From positions 1,488,001 to 1,552,000 of the forward strand of contig NC_092669.1 of NCBI RefSeq assembly GCF_032118995.1: DNA of 64,000 nucleotides, in the 5' to 3' direction. This stretch comes from Asterias amurensis. Lineage: Eukaryota; Echinodermata; Asteroidea; Forcipulatida; Asteriidae. Every line of letters starts with the position of its first letter. Position 1 is the first letter of the stretch. The notes under the pieces are model-generated. The model was not told the DNA's origin. It saw nothing but the letters and a program-made list of their open reading frames with translations, and searched no databases. A program made the position numbers and the translations under genes. Positions 1 to 12,200 of the stretch are shown piece by piece.

Positions 1-86
1 AAAAAGCAGCCGGGATTCAACCCACGTTCTGCTGAACAGAAATAGCAAAGCTTGAGTTCCGTGCTCGGCCATGACACACAACATAC

Positions 87-268
87 CTTGACAAAGTCCT
101 TGCTACAGTCATCAGAATCCTCCAGCTGGAACGAATCAAAAACCAACGACACGATGTGGTCTGGAGTACTGTGGATTACCCAGCTGTGCTCCAAGTTAGA
201 AGGGTACTGATCGGGGAAATTTATTGAGGTAAACCTACCGGTGTCTTCAGAAAAGTGATCAGTTGGAC
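87..268 (-). CDS. Exon 19: first half of CUB domain 8
   Basis: One phase 1-to-0 exon encodes GRFTSINFPDQYPSNLEHSW, IVSLVFDSFQLE and DSDDCSKDFVK, the N-terminal half of a CUB domain. Its partner exon must lie beyond the left edge, so the array has at least eight CUBs. Confidence 0.82.
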
Positions 269-3200
269 CTTGAAAAAAAAAAAATAAAAGGATTTGCAGA
301 ATTTGAATTAGAAGGTTTGCTTGCGGTTACACCTTAAAGAATTACTGGTTTCAACTTTGGTCGAAACCTGAAGACTTTTTGAAAACAAAGTCACAATTTT
401 TTTAATGGATGACTTACCGTCCACTCTCTGAACAGCCTCGTATTTGGCTCTAAACCCGTGGTACACAACGACTGGGTTTGTGAAGAAGGTAACCAGGACA
501 GCGTTGGTATCCGACAGCCAGGAGAAAGACTTGAAGTTTCCGCAGAAGATATTCTCACGGCCGTTGCTAACATCCTCAATCTTATTAAAAGAGAAAATGA
601 ACATCGAATAAAGCCCGGTTCACACTTCCTGCGAATGCGAATGCAAAGCGAATGTTGACGCCACAAATTTGCAACAAATAATTCGCAGCAGTTCAACTCT
701 GCTCAACTCACTTGCGAATATAGCTGCGAAAGGTTGTAATGTCAAATTCGCTTCGCATTCGCAGGAAGTATGAACCGGGCTTAAAACAGAAGCAGACAAT
801 GAAAAAAGAAGAAAATTAAATAACATTTATCAGAACCTTTTGAATCCATTGGCAACAAAATTGCAGGAAGAAAAATGAAAGAAAAAAAAACCTTGTTGCA
901 AAGATTGTGTGCTTGCCTGAGAAAAAAAACTTCATATCTGAAACAATTCTCATAAAACTAAAATTCTGCAAAGCATGTTGTTTCTGACAATCTTTTATAA
1001 AATCATTAGCTCTCTAGTGCCCATTTTACCAAGTAAGTTTTCATGATCACTACTTGGGAGAAGTAACCCCATGAACCCCAAAGGACCTTTAAAAAAGGAG
1101 CTGAATCACTACATGATGAAAGAATGAGCATGTAACATCAAGTGAGCGCACGTCACGCATTTTTGCTGGTCGAATTAGGGCACCCCATTAATCCACTGAC
1201 TTTGCTTATCTCTCACATTGTTGTAGTTGTACATTATTGTTGCAAAGGTTATATAAGGCATGGCAAGTTTATATAAGCAAGAAAGAAAAACAAATTATGA
1301 AAAAAAATAAAAAAATAAAAAAACTTTGAAAAAAAGGGGGGGGGGGAAGGTGGAGATTTCACTGGGTTGAATAACAAAGGAAAACAAGATGAAAAAAATT
1401 AAAAAAAAAAAATAAATAAATAAAAAAAAACATTTGAATCTTCTCCTAACCAGCACAAACTCCGGATTGCATTTTTTCGATGTCTTGTCGTCAAACACTT
1501 TATGCTGCCCTCCAATCAAGAAATCCTGGAGGTGTATCAAGACCTGCATGTCAGATGGAACTTCGATGAGGACAGAGCAGTTCCCGAGCATCCAAGCGGC
1601 TCGACCGTGATCTAGAGACGAGAACTCACCCTTAAGCTGTCGATAAATCCTGTGGTACTCGGCGACGTGCTCAACTGAAAGAGAAAACGGTATTTTATAA
1701 GTCAATAGTGTTCTCTCCTAACTCTTTCATGCACCGACCGGTCGCTAGTGCTCGGTGTTCCATTAAAAAAGAAAACAGTATTTAATAAGTCACTGGTGTT
1801 CTCTCCTAACTCCTTCATGCACCGACCGGTCGCTAGTGCTCGGTGTTCCACTACAAAAGAAAACGGTATTTAATAAGTCACTGGTGTTCTCTCCTAACTC
1901 CTTCATGCACCGACCGGTCGCTAGTGCTCGGTGTTCCACTACAAAAGAAAACGGTATTTAATAAGTCACTGGTGTTCTCTCCTAACTCTTTCATGCACCG
2001 ACCGGTCGCTCGTGCTCGGTGTTCCACTAAAAAAGAAAACAGTATTTAATAAGTCACTGGTGTTCTCTCCTACCTCCTTCATGCACCGACCGGTCGCTAG
2101 TGCTCGGTGTTCCACTACAAAAGAAAACGGTATTTAATAAGTCACTGGTGTTCTCTCCTAACTCTTTCATGCACCGACTGGTCGCTCGTGCTCGGTGTTC
2201 CACTAAAAAAGAAAACAGTATTTAATAAGTCACTGGTGTTCTCTCCTACCTCCTTCATGCACTGACCGGTCGCTAGTGCTTGGTGTTCAACTAAAAAAGA
2301 AAACAGTATTTAGTTAGCCACTAGTGTTCTATCTTAGCTCTTGCAAACACCGACTGGTCACGAGTGATCGGTGCTCAACTAAAAAAAAAAACCCAGTATT
2401 TTAAGACCCCAGTGTTCTTTCTTAACTCTTTCATGCGCCGACCGGTCGCCAGTGCTCGGTGTTCAACTAAAAAAGAAAACAGTATTTAATAAGCCAATTG
2501 TGTTCTATCTTAGCTCTTGCAAGCACCGACGGGTCACTAGTGATCAGTGCTCAACTAAAAAAAGAAAAAAACAGTATTTTAAGTCACTAGTGTTCTTTCT
2601 TAACTCTTTCATGCACAGATGGGTCGCTAGCGACCGGATTAAATACCTTCTAAAAATAGTTTTAAAACAAAAAATTGCATGACCACATAGTTTTCAGAGT
2701 TTAAAAAAGGGACCCTTTTTACAATAAATGGTACATTTCTGTTTATAACTCACCAGCTTGTAGGGGTCGTTCCATCACAAAGTGTCTCACCATGACAACC
2801 ACGTTATCAAGTACTTGTCGTCTCAAAATAGACAGAGGCCTACTATTGGTCCATTTGAACTGAAGTCGTATCTCATTGGACGTTGAGATGATAGAAAACG
2901 GCTCAAACTGAGTCTCGCAGTAGCTAAGTGTGCGACTCGGCTCAACGTCAAAAATCTGAACATAAAAAACAAAATCATTAAATTTACTATTTTTTGATCT
3001 GATATTACTTGGTGATACATTGGACTTCATCAAGAGAATGCTGGGAGTGAGATTTCCACCTTAAACCCGCCCCCCCCCCCCCCCAAAAAAAAAAAATAAT
3101 AATAATAATAAAATAAAAAATTAACAAACAAAAAATAAATAAATTAATAGCAAAGAAATAAAATATTATTGTCCCCCCAAAAAAAAGAATTAAAAAAAAA

Positions 3201-6200
3201 AACGAAAATAATAAAAACAATTTTTTTTACATTTTTTACGCTTTAGCTTAAAAATTTGCAAACAAATAAAGAAATATTGCCAGGTTGATTTATTAACAAT
3301 GAAAATACCATGGCTATTGTTAATGACTGGTCCTCCTCTATCTCACTAAGCAAATAAGTTGTTTTAACGCTGTTAGTTTGTTTGTTTAAAATGAGCCGGG
3401 GACTTTCCGCAAATAGCCTCTCTCGGACACACTTACCTCGATTTTGAAATCTGAGCAGTCAATTCCTGGGGCCTGAAGTTTGTCAAATGTTAGGATGACA
3501 CGTTTCAATGGATGCGTATGGAAGGTAAGCTCGCAGTCAGTGGAATCAGACGAGAAGTCATCCGGCCATCGGACAACTCCTTCATCTTCAAGGATAGTTC
3601 GGCTGCAGGCTTCGGAGGAAAAAGGACAAGATAAATTGGGTTTCACTCTTTGGAAAGGTACATTGATGCAAGAAAAAAGAGGGCGATCACCTACGACATT
3701 GGTAGACAATGTGAAGGAGTTATTAGAAAGGTACAAACTGGGAAAATTGTTGAGGAATGCTGAAGATCGAGAGTTGTGGAGGAAAGCTGCCATCTCTTTT
3801 CCCCTACAGCCTACGGCCACAGTATAGAGTAGAGAGTAGAGTTCATTGATTCCACTGCTTCTACTTTGTGAATATGTAAGTGGTTATTTTACTCAAGAAA
3901 GTTATCGAATTTCTCATGTATACATGTATTGCATAAAAAACAAATCTTGACAAGGATTTAAGAACATCTTCTAAACAAAACCCAAAAAAAACCTCAGCGA
4001 ACAAAAGTTTGTGTATCATCAAACAATTAAGGTGCTTGTGTTTCTCTTTATAACGATTCATGTTTCTTACTTAGGATTTTAGATTCAAATAAAAAAATGT
4101 TTGTCACAAACTGTCTTATAGACACAATCCCCCCACCCAAAGAAAAATAGAAAAAGGATTAAAGTTTTGATAACCACCAATTCATCATACTGCTTCAGTG
4201 AACTTTGCAACTGACATGCCCTTTTGACCTCCAGCTCCACGCATACCCAGAACCATGCTGCTCCATGGCCAAACACCCAGCTTTGTGTTTGCTCAAATAC
4301 TTGGCTCCATAGAAAATAAATAATGCATATTCACTGCACTGTTATATCACTACAGGATTTAATTATGACCCTGTTGTACACCATGCCACAGCTGTAAGAC
4401 TCAGTCAGTGTGGTGTGTGGTTTGAAGGGCAGTCTATGACAGCAGTTTGTTTGGAAGGAGTAACTTAAAAAGGTAGTTAGTCTTAAAACACCATGGTCTA
4501 ATTTGTATAAAGTTTGTTAAATTTGCATCGGGGATAAAGAATATTAATATTTTGGTTTTTACCCATACACCGATGTGTGTTAGCACTGTATACTCAGTAC
4601 TTTCCCGAGTCCTGTGAAAAAATATCACAGGCATGTTACTCGTTGCAGTACCCGCTGCCAAAACATAGGATTCAAACTGCCTCTAGCTTCCGGGCAACCT
4701 CGGTAGTCTAGTTGGTAAGACACTGCTCTAGAATTGCAAGGGTCGTGGGTTCGAATCCCACCCGAGTAACATGCCTGTGATATTTTTTCACAGGACTCGG
4801 GAAAGTACTGAGTATACAGTGCTAACACACATCGGTGTATGGGTAAAAACCAAAATATTAATAAAGTTTGTTAGCAAAAGTTTTCAGTATTTATGGAGTG
4901 GCCCTCACTATAGCACAACCACTCACTGTTTATACTGCGAGTGTGAAAGGTTTTTTTACCACTCTGATTCTTGATTAAACCAGAGTCCTTTCCCAGGGCC
5001 CAATTTCATAAAGCCGTTTCTAGCAGAAAACTCTCCTTAAAGACCCTGGACACTATTGGTTATTGTCAAAGACCAGTCTTCTCACTTGGTGTATCTAACA
5101 TACATGTATGCATACAATAACAAACCTGGGCTCAATTGGTCGTCGAAGTTGCGAGATAATAATGAAAAAAAAAATATCTTGTCACACAACATTGTGTGCT
5201 TTCAGATGCTTGATTTCGAGACCTCAAATTCTAAATCTGAGGTCTCAAAATCAAATCCTCGGAAAATTACTTCTTTTTCGAAAACTATGTCACTTCAGAG
5301 GGAGCCGTTTCTCACAATGTTTTATAGTATCAACCTCTCCCCATTACTCGTTACCAAGTAAGGATTTATGCTAATAACTATTTTGAGTAATTACCAATAG
5401 TGTCCACTGCCTTTAATGTACATGTATTCCTATAGGGTTTATTTTTCCTGCATGGAAATATTCGCTCTGGAGTTCACCTTTATCTCAAAAATGCGACCAA
5501 CCTTTGAACACGTAATTTTCACTTGTTATGCATCTTCATGTATATAGGATTAAAACAAAGTTGCATGGTTCAAGAACCCAAAAGACACTTCGCTTTAAAA
5601 TAATTAAAAGCAGACTCTTTTTTTTTTTAAAAGGTCACAATGACGTCTAAAGACAAGGCTGATCTCCAAGCGGAGGTGGTTCGTCGTGTTTTCATCGCCG
5701 GTATTTTCTTGGTCGCTATGACCTACATCTTGTGGCAATATGACCTCTTTGATGTAACCTTTGACCCAACCTTGACCAATCGACTAGCCTTCACTCTCAG
5801 ATGGTTGGTGCTTTCTCTCTTTCCAACTGTGGTTGGTGTTCAAGTAAGTTTTATTCAAATGTTTAATCTGTTAATTTGGGTTTAAACTTTTTAACATACT
5901 AAAGAAAAGTGAACATAAAAACCTTTTGCTTGCTAAATACTGTGCCTGGTTTTGGACTATTTTAACCCGACTCACAAAAGGGATTAAGCCAAGGTTTTCA
6001 CAGGTTTTTTATTTCATGTTTGGTTGATCACACACAACATGAACATTGTTTATTTTCAGCGCTAGCTTCTGTTAAATATCTCTAAGAATGATTTACAAAT
6101 TGTAAAAAAAAAAAAAAAAAAGTTTTAAGAATTTAATACATTTTACGGTGGCATAACAATTATTATTATTATTATTTTTATTATTATTATTATTATAACT

Positions 6201-9200
6201 GGTTTATTGTAAAAAACATCTGTTTGTCGCAGTCCAAAGACTGAATTAAAATACAGATTAAAATTTTTTATATTATTGAATTAATAAAGTAATTAACTAC
6301 TTCGAAAAACCTTTAAGAAACAATTATCTAGTTTATTATGCTAATTTTGTTTGTTCATTCTTAGCTCGTGGGCAACGTTCGTTATACCAACATGGACACA
6401 GCGGGCGTTCAAACGACCTCTAAACACGCTGAGGAGTTAGTTCGTTTAAACCAACGAGCCCTTCAGAATACCCTGGAGCAGACGTCAGTCCACGTTGCCG
6501 TCACGCTCGTCCTGAGCACCCATCTGGATCCCAGTCACCTCAAGATCATACCAATACTCATCTGCATGTTTGTAACTGCCAGGGCGATATTTTACATCGG
6601 GTACCTGACTGTAGGAGACCATTTCGGCCGGGCGTTTGGTTTTGCGTTGACGATGTGTGTGAACATGTCATCTCTTATGTATTGCACGTACTGTTTGGTT
6701 GTTTATGGAGCAAGTTATGGGTTGACTGTTGAATGATCTATACAGCATTTAAAGGCATTGTACACTATTGGTAATTACTCAATGTGATGTTTTTTTAAGG
6801 CGATCTCTCATATAAAATAAAACTAAACAATTCTGATGCCAACAAGGCAGGAAAATGATTCACACAAATTTTCTCCTCATTCAATCTTTTTAAGAAGCAT
6901 GCACGGGTGATTCAAATATAAATTAGTCTGGTTCTTACCCTGTAGTGGTCTTGGAGTAGTGTGGTAGGTCCCATGGAGGCGGACTGAGGCTATATCGCTG
7001 CTGTGCTGTGTCGCTAGAATAAGCAGCTCGTTCCTTGAGCTTGTCCAAGTAAAAGACGGCAGTTCTCCTTCTAATCTTTCCTCATGACCTTGTTGTAACG
7101 AAATATCTTGTATCTGAAAAATTAAGACGTTTTGGACAAATCTTTTAGTTGGGTGGCTGAGTACAGTCTAGTACAGCGGACTGTGGTAAAAACCAGTGTG
7201 GGTTCAAATCCCGGTGAAGACACTTGACTATAACTTCTTCACTTCCTCCAGGAGTACATGTGCACCTGTGTGGGAGGAGATTGTTCTTGTGCTTTCAGAT
7301 GCCTTGAAAGCTGAGGTCTTGAATTCAATTAAAATATTTCAGTGAGAAATTACTACTTTCTCAAAAACTACGCTACTTCAGAGGGAGCTGTTTCTCACAA
7401 TATTTTATACTATCAATAGCTCTCCATTGCTCTTAACCAAGTAAGTTTTGAAGTTAATACTTGTTTTGAGTAGTTACCAATAATGTCCAATACTGTGGAA
7501 CGTCTTGGGAACCCCTTGCAAATCTCTTAAGATCTTAAAATCTGTTTAGTGTCCAGTGCATTTAAAGAAAAAAGTAACCTACCTGAACAGAGTCAGCTTC
7601 CTGGCCTGTAGGTGGTGGCTCGATGGCGAAGGTCTCAACTTTCAGAATGATTCGATCGGTCGGCTGGACGCTAATGAGAAGGAAACAGTCCGCTCTACCG
7701 AGAGGTGGGATACCGGGGGAAACGGGAAGCCGGATAAAATCTCTGGACTTGGTGAGACGCTGTCTGCAATCTGTAAAGCAGTAAATCCATTCACAGAAGT
7801 GTTGGTTTCATTTCATTTGTTAGTTCCAGTTGTGAATCTAAGGATTCTCAAAAAAAAAAAACTTAATCACTATACTAGCCAAGAACCGCCATTAGGAGAA
7901 GACAGTAATATAATAGTAAAACAGTATTTATACAGCGCAAATTGAAAAAAACCAAAGTTTCAGTTTTAGATGTGGGAGGAGAAAAACAGAACCAATTGCT
8001 CACTTAAATTTCAAATTGAATTTGAGACCTTAGCCAAGGTCTCGAATTCAAGCATCTGAGAGCACACATCTTGTGTGACAAGGGTGGTTTTTCTTTTATT
8101 ATTCTCTCGCAACTTCGACGACCAATTGAGTCCAACTTATTTTATGCATATGTTGAGATACACCAACTGAGAAGACTGGTCTATGACCATTACCAAAGGT
8201 GTCCAGTGTCTTTAAGACTTGCATCTTCTTTGAAAACAACAGAAATACCTCTTTCTGGTAAATTCTTTTGCGGTAGCTCCATGGTCCGGCTGGATATCTG
8301 GAAACCGGTTCCTTGGATCATCTCATCACTGCTGAAGGAGAGTTGTACCTCATTACTATCCGATGTCCAGGAAAATGACGGCAGTTGTCCGCAGAAACGA
8401 TCTGTCCTTTTGCTCGTTAAATCCTTCAGCTAGAAAATGAAAAAGAAATTCCCCTCTTCAGAATTTTGTTTTCCAATGATGCAGTGCAGGTACATCACTT
8501 ACTTGAATAATAGGTGTATTATTGTCTGTATGGTTTAACCGTCTTTGGTTGGCTTACACTCTATGAATCAAGATAACGTATGGCAGCCCTTAAGATAAGT
8601 TTTTAAAAGATAACTTTTTTAAAGCTGCACCTGTGAGGTTAAGATTTGGGTTTATAGGAAAACTCACAAATTTATATTAAACAAAGAAAAAGCAATTTTT
8701 TAAGTTTTTTTAATACCTGAAGGGCGTCCTTCTCACAGTTGTCCGATTCCTCCAGGTCAAAGGTCAGAAGGTCAAATATGAAAAACAAGTCAGGCTTCTG
8801 ATGAATATTCATAGAGCATTCTTTGCTGCTAGGATATGGGTTGGGATGAAGGAGGGAGCTTATTTGGGTTGATGTTTTGTTGGTCACTGTAACATCCACA
8901 CAATCTGAAACAATTTAAGGGGGAAAGAAGGCAAAGTATTCTACAGTGAACATAATAATAAAATTGTAATAATTTTGTATTACTTTTTATATGGGGCCTT
9001 ATCTGCGGGCGTCTCAAAGTGATTATCATTATTTATTTCCAGACAGTTTTTTTAAATATAGTTTATGAATTATGAGACACATGGAGCAACACCTTGTACT
9101 GTTAAGTAAGGTGATGCAGGGGTCGATAACACAAAGAGTTAGGACTTGTCCTAACTTAGGACTAGCTAGGATCGTAGGTGGTATAAAAAACTTAAGGCTA

Positions 9201-12200
9201 GTCCTAAGTTAGGAGAAAATAACTTGTACTAACTTGAGATAGGACTAGTCCTAACTCTTTGGAAATCTACCCCTGATCACTCAGCATACGTTGTTGGAAG
9301 CATTGGGGAAAACCCCTTCTCTTTACAGCGATAAGTGTAACTGGGGTGGATTTCACAAAGGTAGTCCTAACTTAGGACTAGTCCTAGGCAATGCTAAGAG
9401 ATAGGACCAGTCCTAAGTTAGGATGAGTTACTGGTCCTAACTTAGGACCAGTCCTATCTCTTAGCATTGCCTAGGACTAGTCCTAAGTTAGGACCAGTAA
9501 CTCATCCTAACTTAGGACTGGTCCTATCTCTTAGCATTGCCTAGGACTAGTCCTAAGTTAGGACCAGTAACTCATCCTAACTTAGGACTGGTCCTATCTC
9601 TTAGCATTGCCTAGGACTAGTCCTAAGTTAGGACTACCTTTGTGAAATCCACCCCAGGGTTCTTAAATGTGCATTACACAACACACAGGACCTATGGCTT
9701 TAAGTCAAATCAGAAGGACGAAGCAGGAATGGTTAAGTGTCTTGCTTGAGGACACACGTGTCAAGATAGGGACTCGAACCCACACTAACTCTTCTGATCC
9801 AAAACACAAGAGCTTGATTTTAGCTGACTTGATGGCTAGGCCATGACACCCCAGAATCAGGTATGTTTTTTTTATCCCAGTTGAAACATTCCCTGTTAAG
9901 CCCGGTTCATACTTCCTGCTAATGCGAATGCGATATGAATGTTGGCGTCACAAATTCGCAACAAATAATTCGCAGCAGTTCAACTATGCTCAATTCACTT
10001 CGCGAATATCTGTGCGAAAGGAGGGTTGTGATGTCAAATTCATGTCAAATTCGCCTTGCATTCGCAGGTAGTATGAACCGGGCTTTATGGTTGACGTGCG
10101 ATGGAAACTATATTTATTTGTACTCGAGGTAAAGGAAGCACCACCTACCTGGTACTGGTTCATTGTATATCAGGAACTCAGCATGGTAACCCGTGTACGA
10201 CTCAGAGTTGTCAGTGTTTAGTAGAATAAGCACCTGGTTAGAATCAGAGGTCCAGGAGAACGGCTGATGCAAACCGCAATAAAGATTTGTCTTATCCGTC
10301 GTTATATCAACAATCTGAAATTAGAAATTAAACACAACAAAACTACTGGGATGATGTACTTTTATAAGGGAAAGAGTTGGGGGAGGGGGTTGGGGTAGGG
10401 GAAAATGGAAGGGGGGGGAGTGGGATGGGATTAAAAAAGAATCAAGTTCTGAGGGTCTGGGGGGGGGGGTAACACAAAAGGGAACTTCTTTTTTTTTATG
10501 GCAAAACCAAAGAGTCTTTCAATTTCCTGGAACCAGTGATGCATCTCATGATTATTAAGCAAATGATTGTGCAGAACTTACCATCACATGATCAAATTGG
10601 CAGGATTCCATTGGCTCGCCATTGACATCAATTGAAGGCTCCAGCATAAAATCCAGAAATGAGATTGTGACAACCTGGCCGGGCTCGCCCACTATAAGGG
10701 TGTGGCAGTCGGCATCATCGGGGTAAGCCTCTGGGTAACCGGGGGAGGTGATGGTACCCCGTGTCACCCCCGTGATGGTACGAGTACAGTCTAAAATAAC
10801 GCAAATAATCACATCGATAATATAATACAATGTAATCATAATAACTGTACTTATAAAGCGCCAAATTGTCAAAGGATACAAGGCGCTGAAGAAAGAAGGA
10901 AAACAAGAGAGAGAACCAAGATGCTGTCGGCCAGAGCTAAGACTAGGGGAAAAGGTGGGTCTTGAGAACCTGTTTGAAGGCTGGAACACCGTTGGAGTTC
11001 CTGCTTAGAATAGGTCAAAAATCATATAATATTCATAATTTGGGAGACTAATCATCCTAAAGCCTAGTTCATAGGCCTACTTCCTGTGAATCCAAAGCGT
11101 TTTTTAGATATCAACATTTTCATTACATATTAATTTTGTTTTTTACCCATACACCGATGTGTGTTAGCACTGTATAATCAGTACCTTCCTCGAGTCCTGT
11201 GAAAAAAATATCACAGGCATGTTACTCGGGTGGGATTCGAACCCACAACCCTTGCCATTCTAGAGCAGTGTCTTACCAACTAGACTACCGAGGTTGCCCG
11301 GTAGCTAGAGGCAGTTCTGTTGTTTTGGCAGCGGGTACCGCAATGTTATTTTCATAACAGATGTGCTCAACTTATTCGCAGTGAAAACAGAGCATTCGCA
11401 GGAAGTATGAACGGGCTTTACTCACAGCTGAAAAGCTTAAAGGCAGAGGACACTATTGGTAATTGTCAAAGACTAGCCTTCACAGTTGGTGCATCTCTAC
11501 ATATATACATTAAATAACAAACCTGTGAAAATTTGAGCTCAATCGGTCGTCGGAGTTGCAAGATAATAATGAAAGAAAAAACACCCTTGTCACACTATTA
11601 CGTGTCCATTTGTTGGATATTGCTTGTTACTGGTAATTCAGCTGTAGTTTGCTTATCCTGAAAATCATGTGGAAATTTGGTTGGTAATCCTATTTTTATC
11701 AAGGCAAAAATTTCATGCTAAGCTAATTTTTGTGCTTAGCAGCTCTATGAAATTGGACCCTGCTCTTGATTGGTAAATGTCGTGGGTTCGAATCCCACCT
11801 GAGTAACATGCCTGTGATTTTGTTCACAGAACTTTGAAAAAGTACTGAAAATACAGTGCTTACACACATATCAGTGTTAGGGTAAAAAAATAATAATAAA
11901 AACTTGGCCAATTAAACCTACTTATGATTTCTGTCGATCCTTGAGGTTCAACTTCAAGTGGTTCATACTCTAAGTCAATCACAAACTCCTCATCGCTCCT
12001 TGATTTCTCATAAGTCAAGACGGCCTCGTTCCCAGAAGACGTCCAAGAGAAATGTTCGTAATCACCGCAGAAACTCTTTGCATCGTCTGTGAGTGTATTC
12101 TTTAGCTAATGATTACACAAGGTCAAAGGTGAAAGTAAGATTAAAGTTGGTTCAGGGTTCAAGGGAGTTGTTTCTTGTTCGTCTGCTCATTAAACAATGA

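Larger units (their letters stand above)
3610..5639. other. CUB-gene intron segment upstream of the nested gene
   Basis: No exon is seen. It contains the tRNA-like foldback (4541-4862) and a MITE (5038-5416); the rest is AT-rich and unremarkable. Confidence 0.5.

Noticed and set aside
4696..4770. Functional tRNA gene
   Set aside because: Boxes A and B are good, but the same sequence recurs with identical flanking arms at four other sites and the cloverleaf is incomplete, so it is a SINE-type repeat.
5056..5374. Two overlapping plus-strand open frames of about 90-100 codons
   Set aside because: They fall inside a MITE copy; the same peptide pieces (RCLISRPQILNLRS) recur in every copy of the repeat in either orientation.
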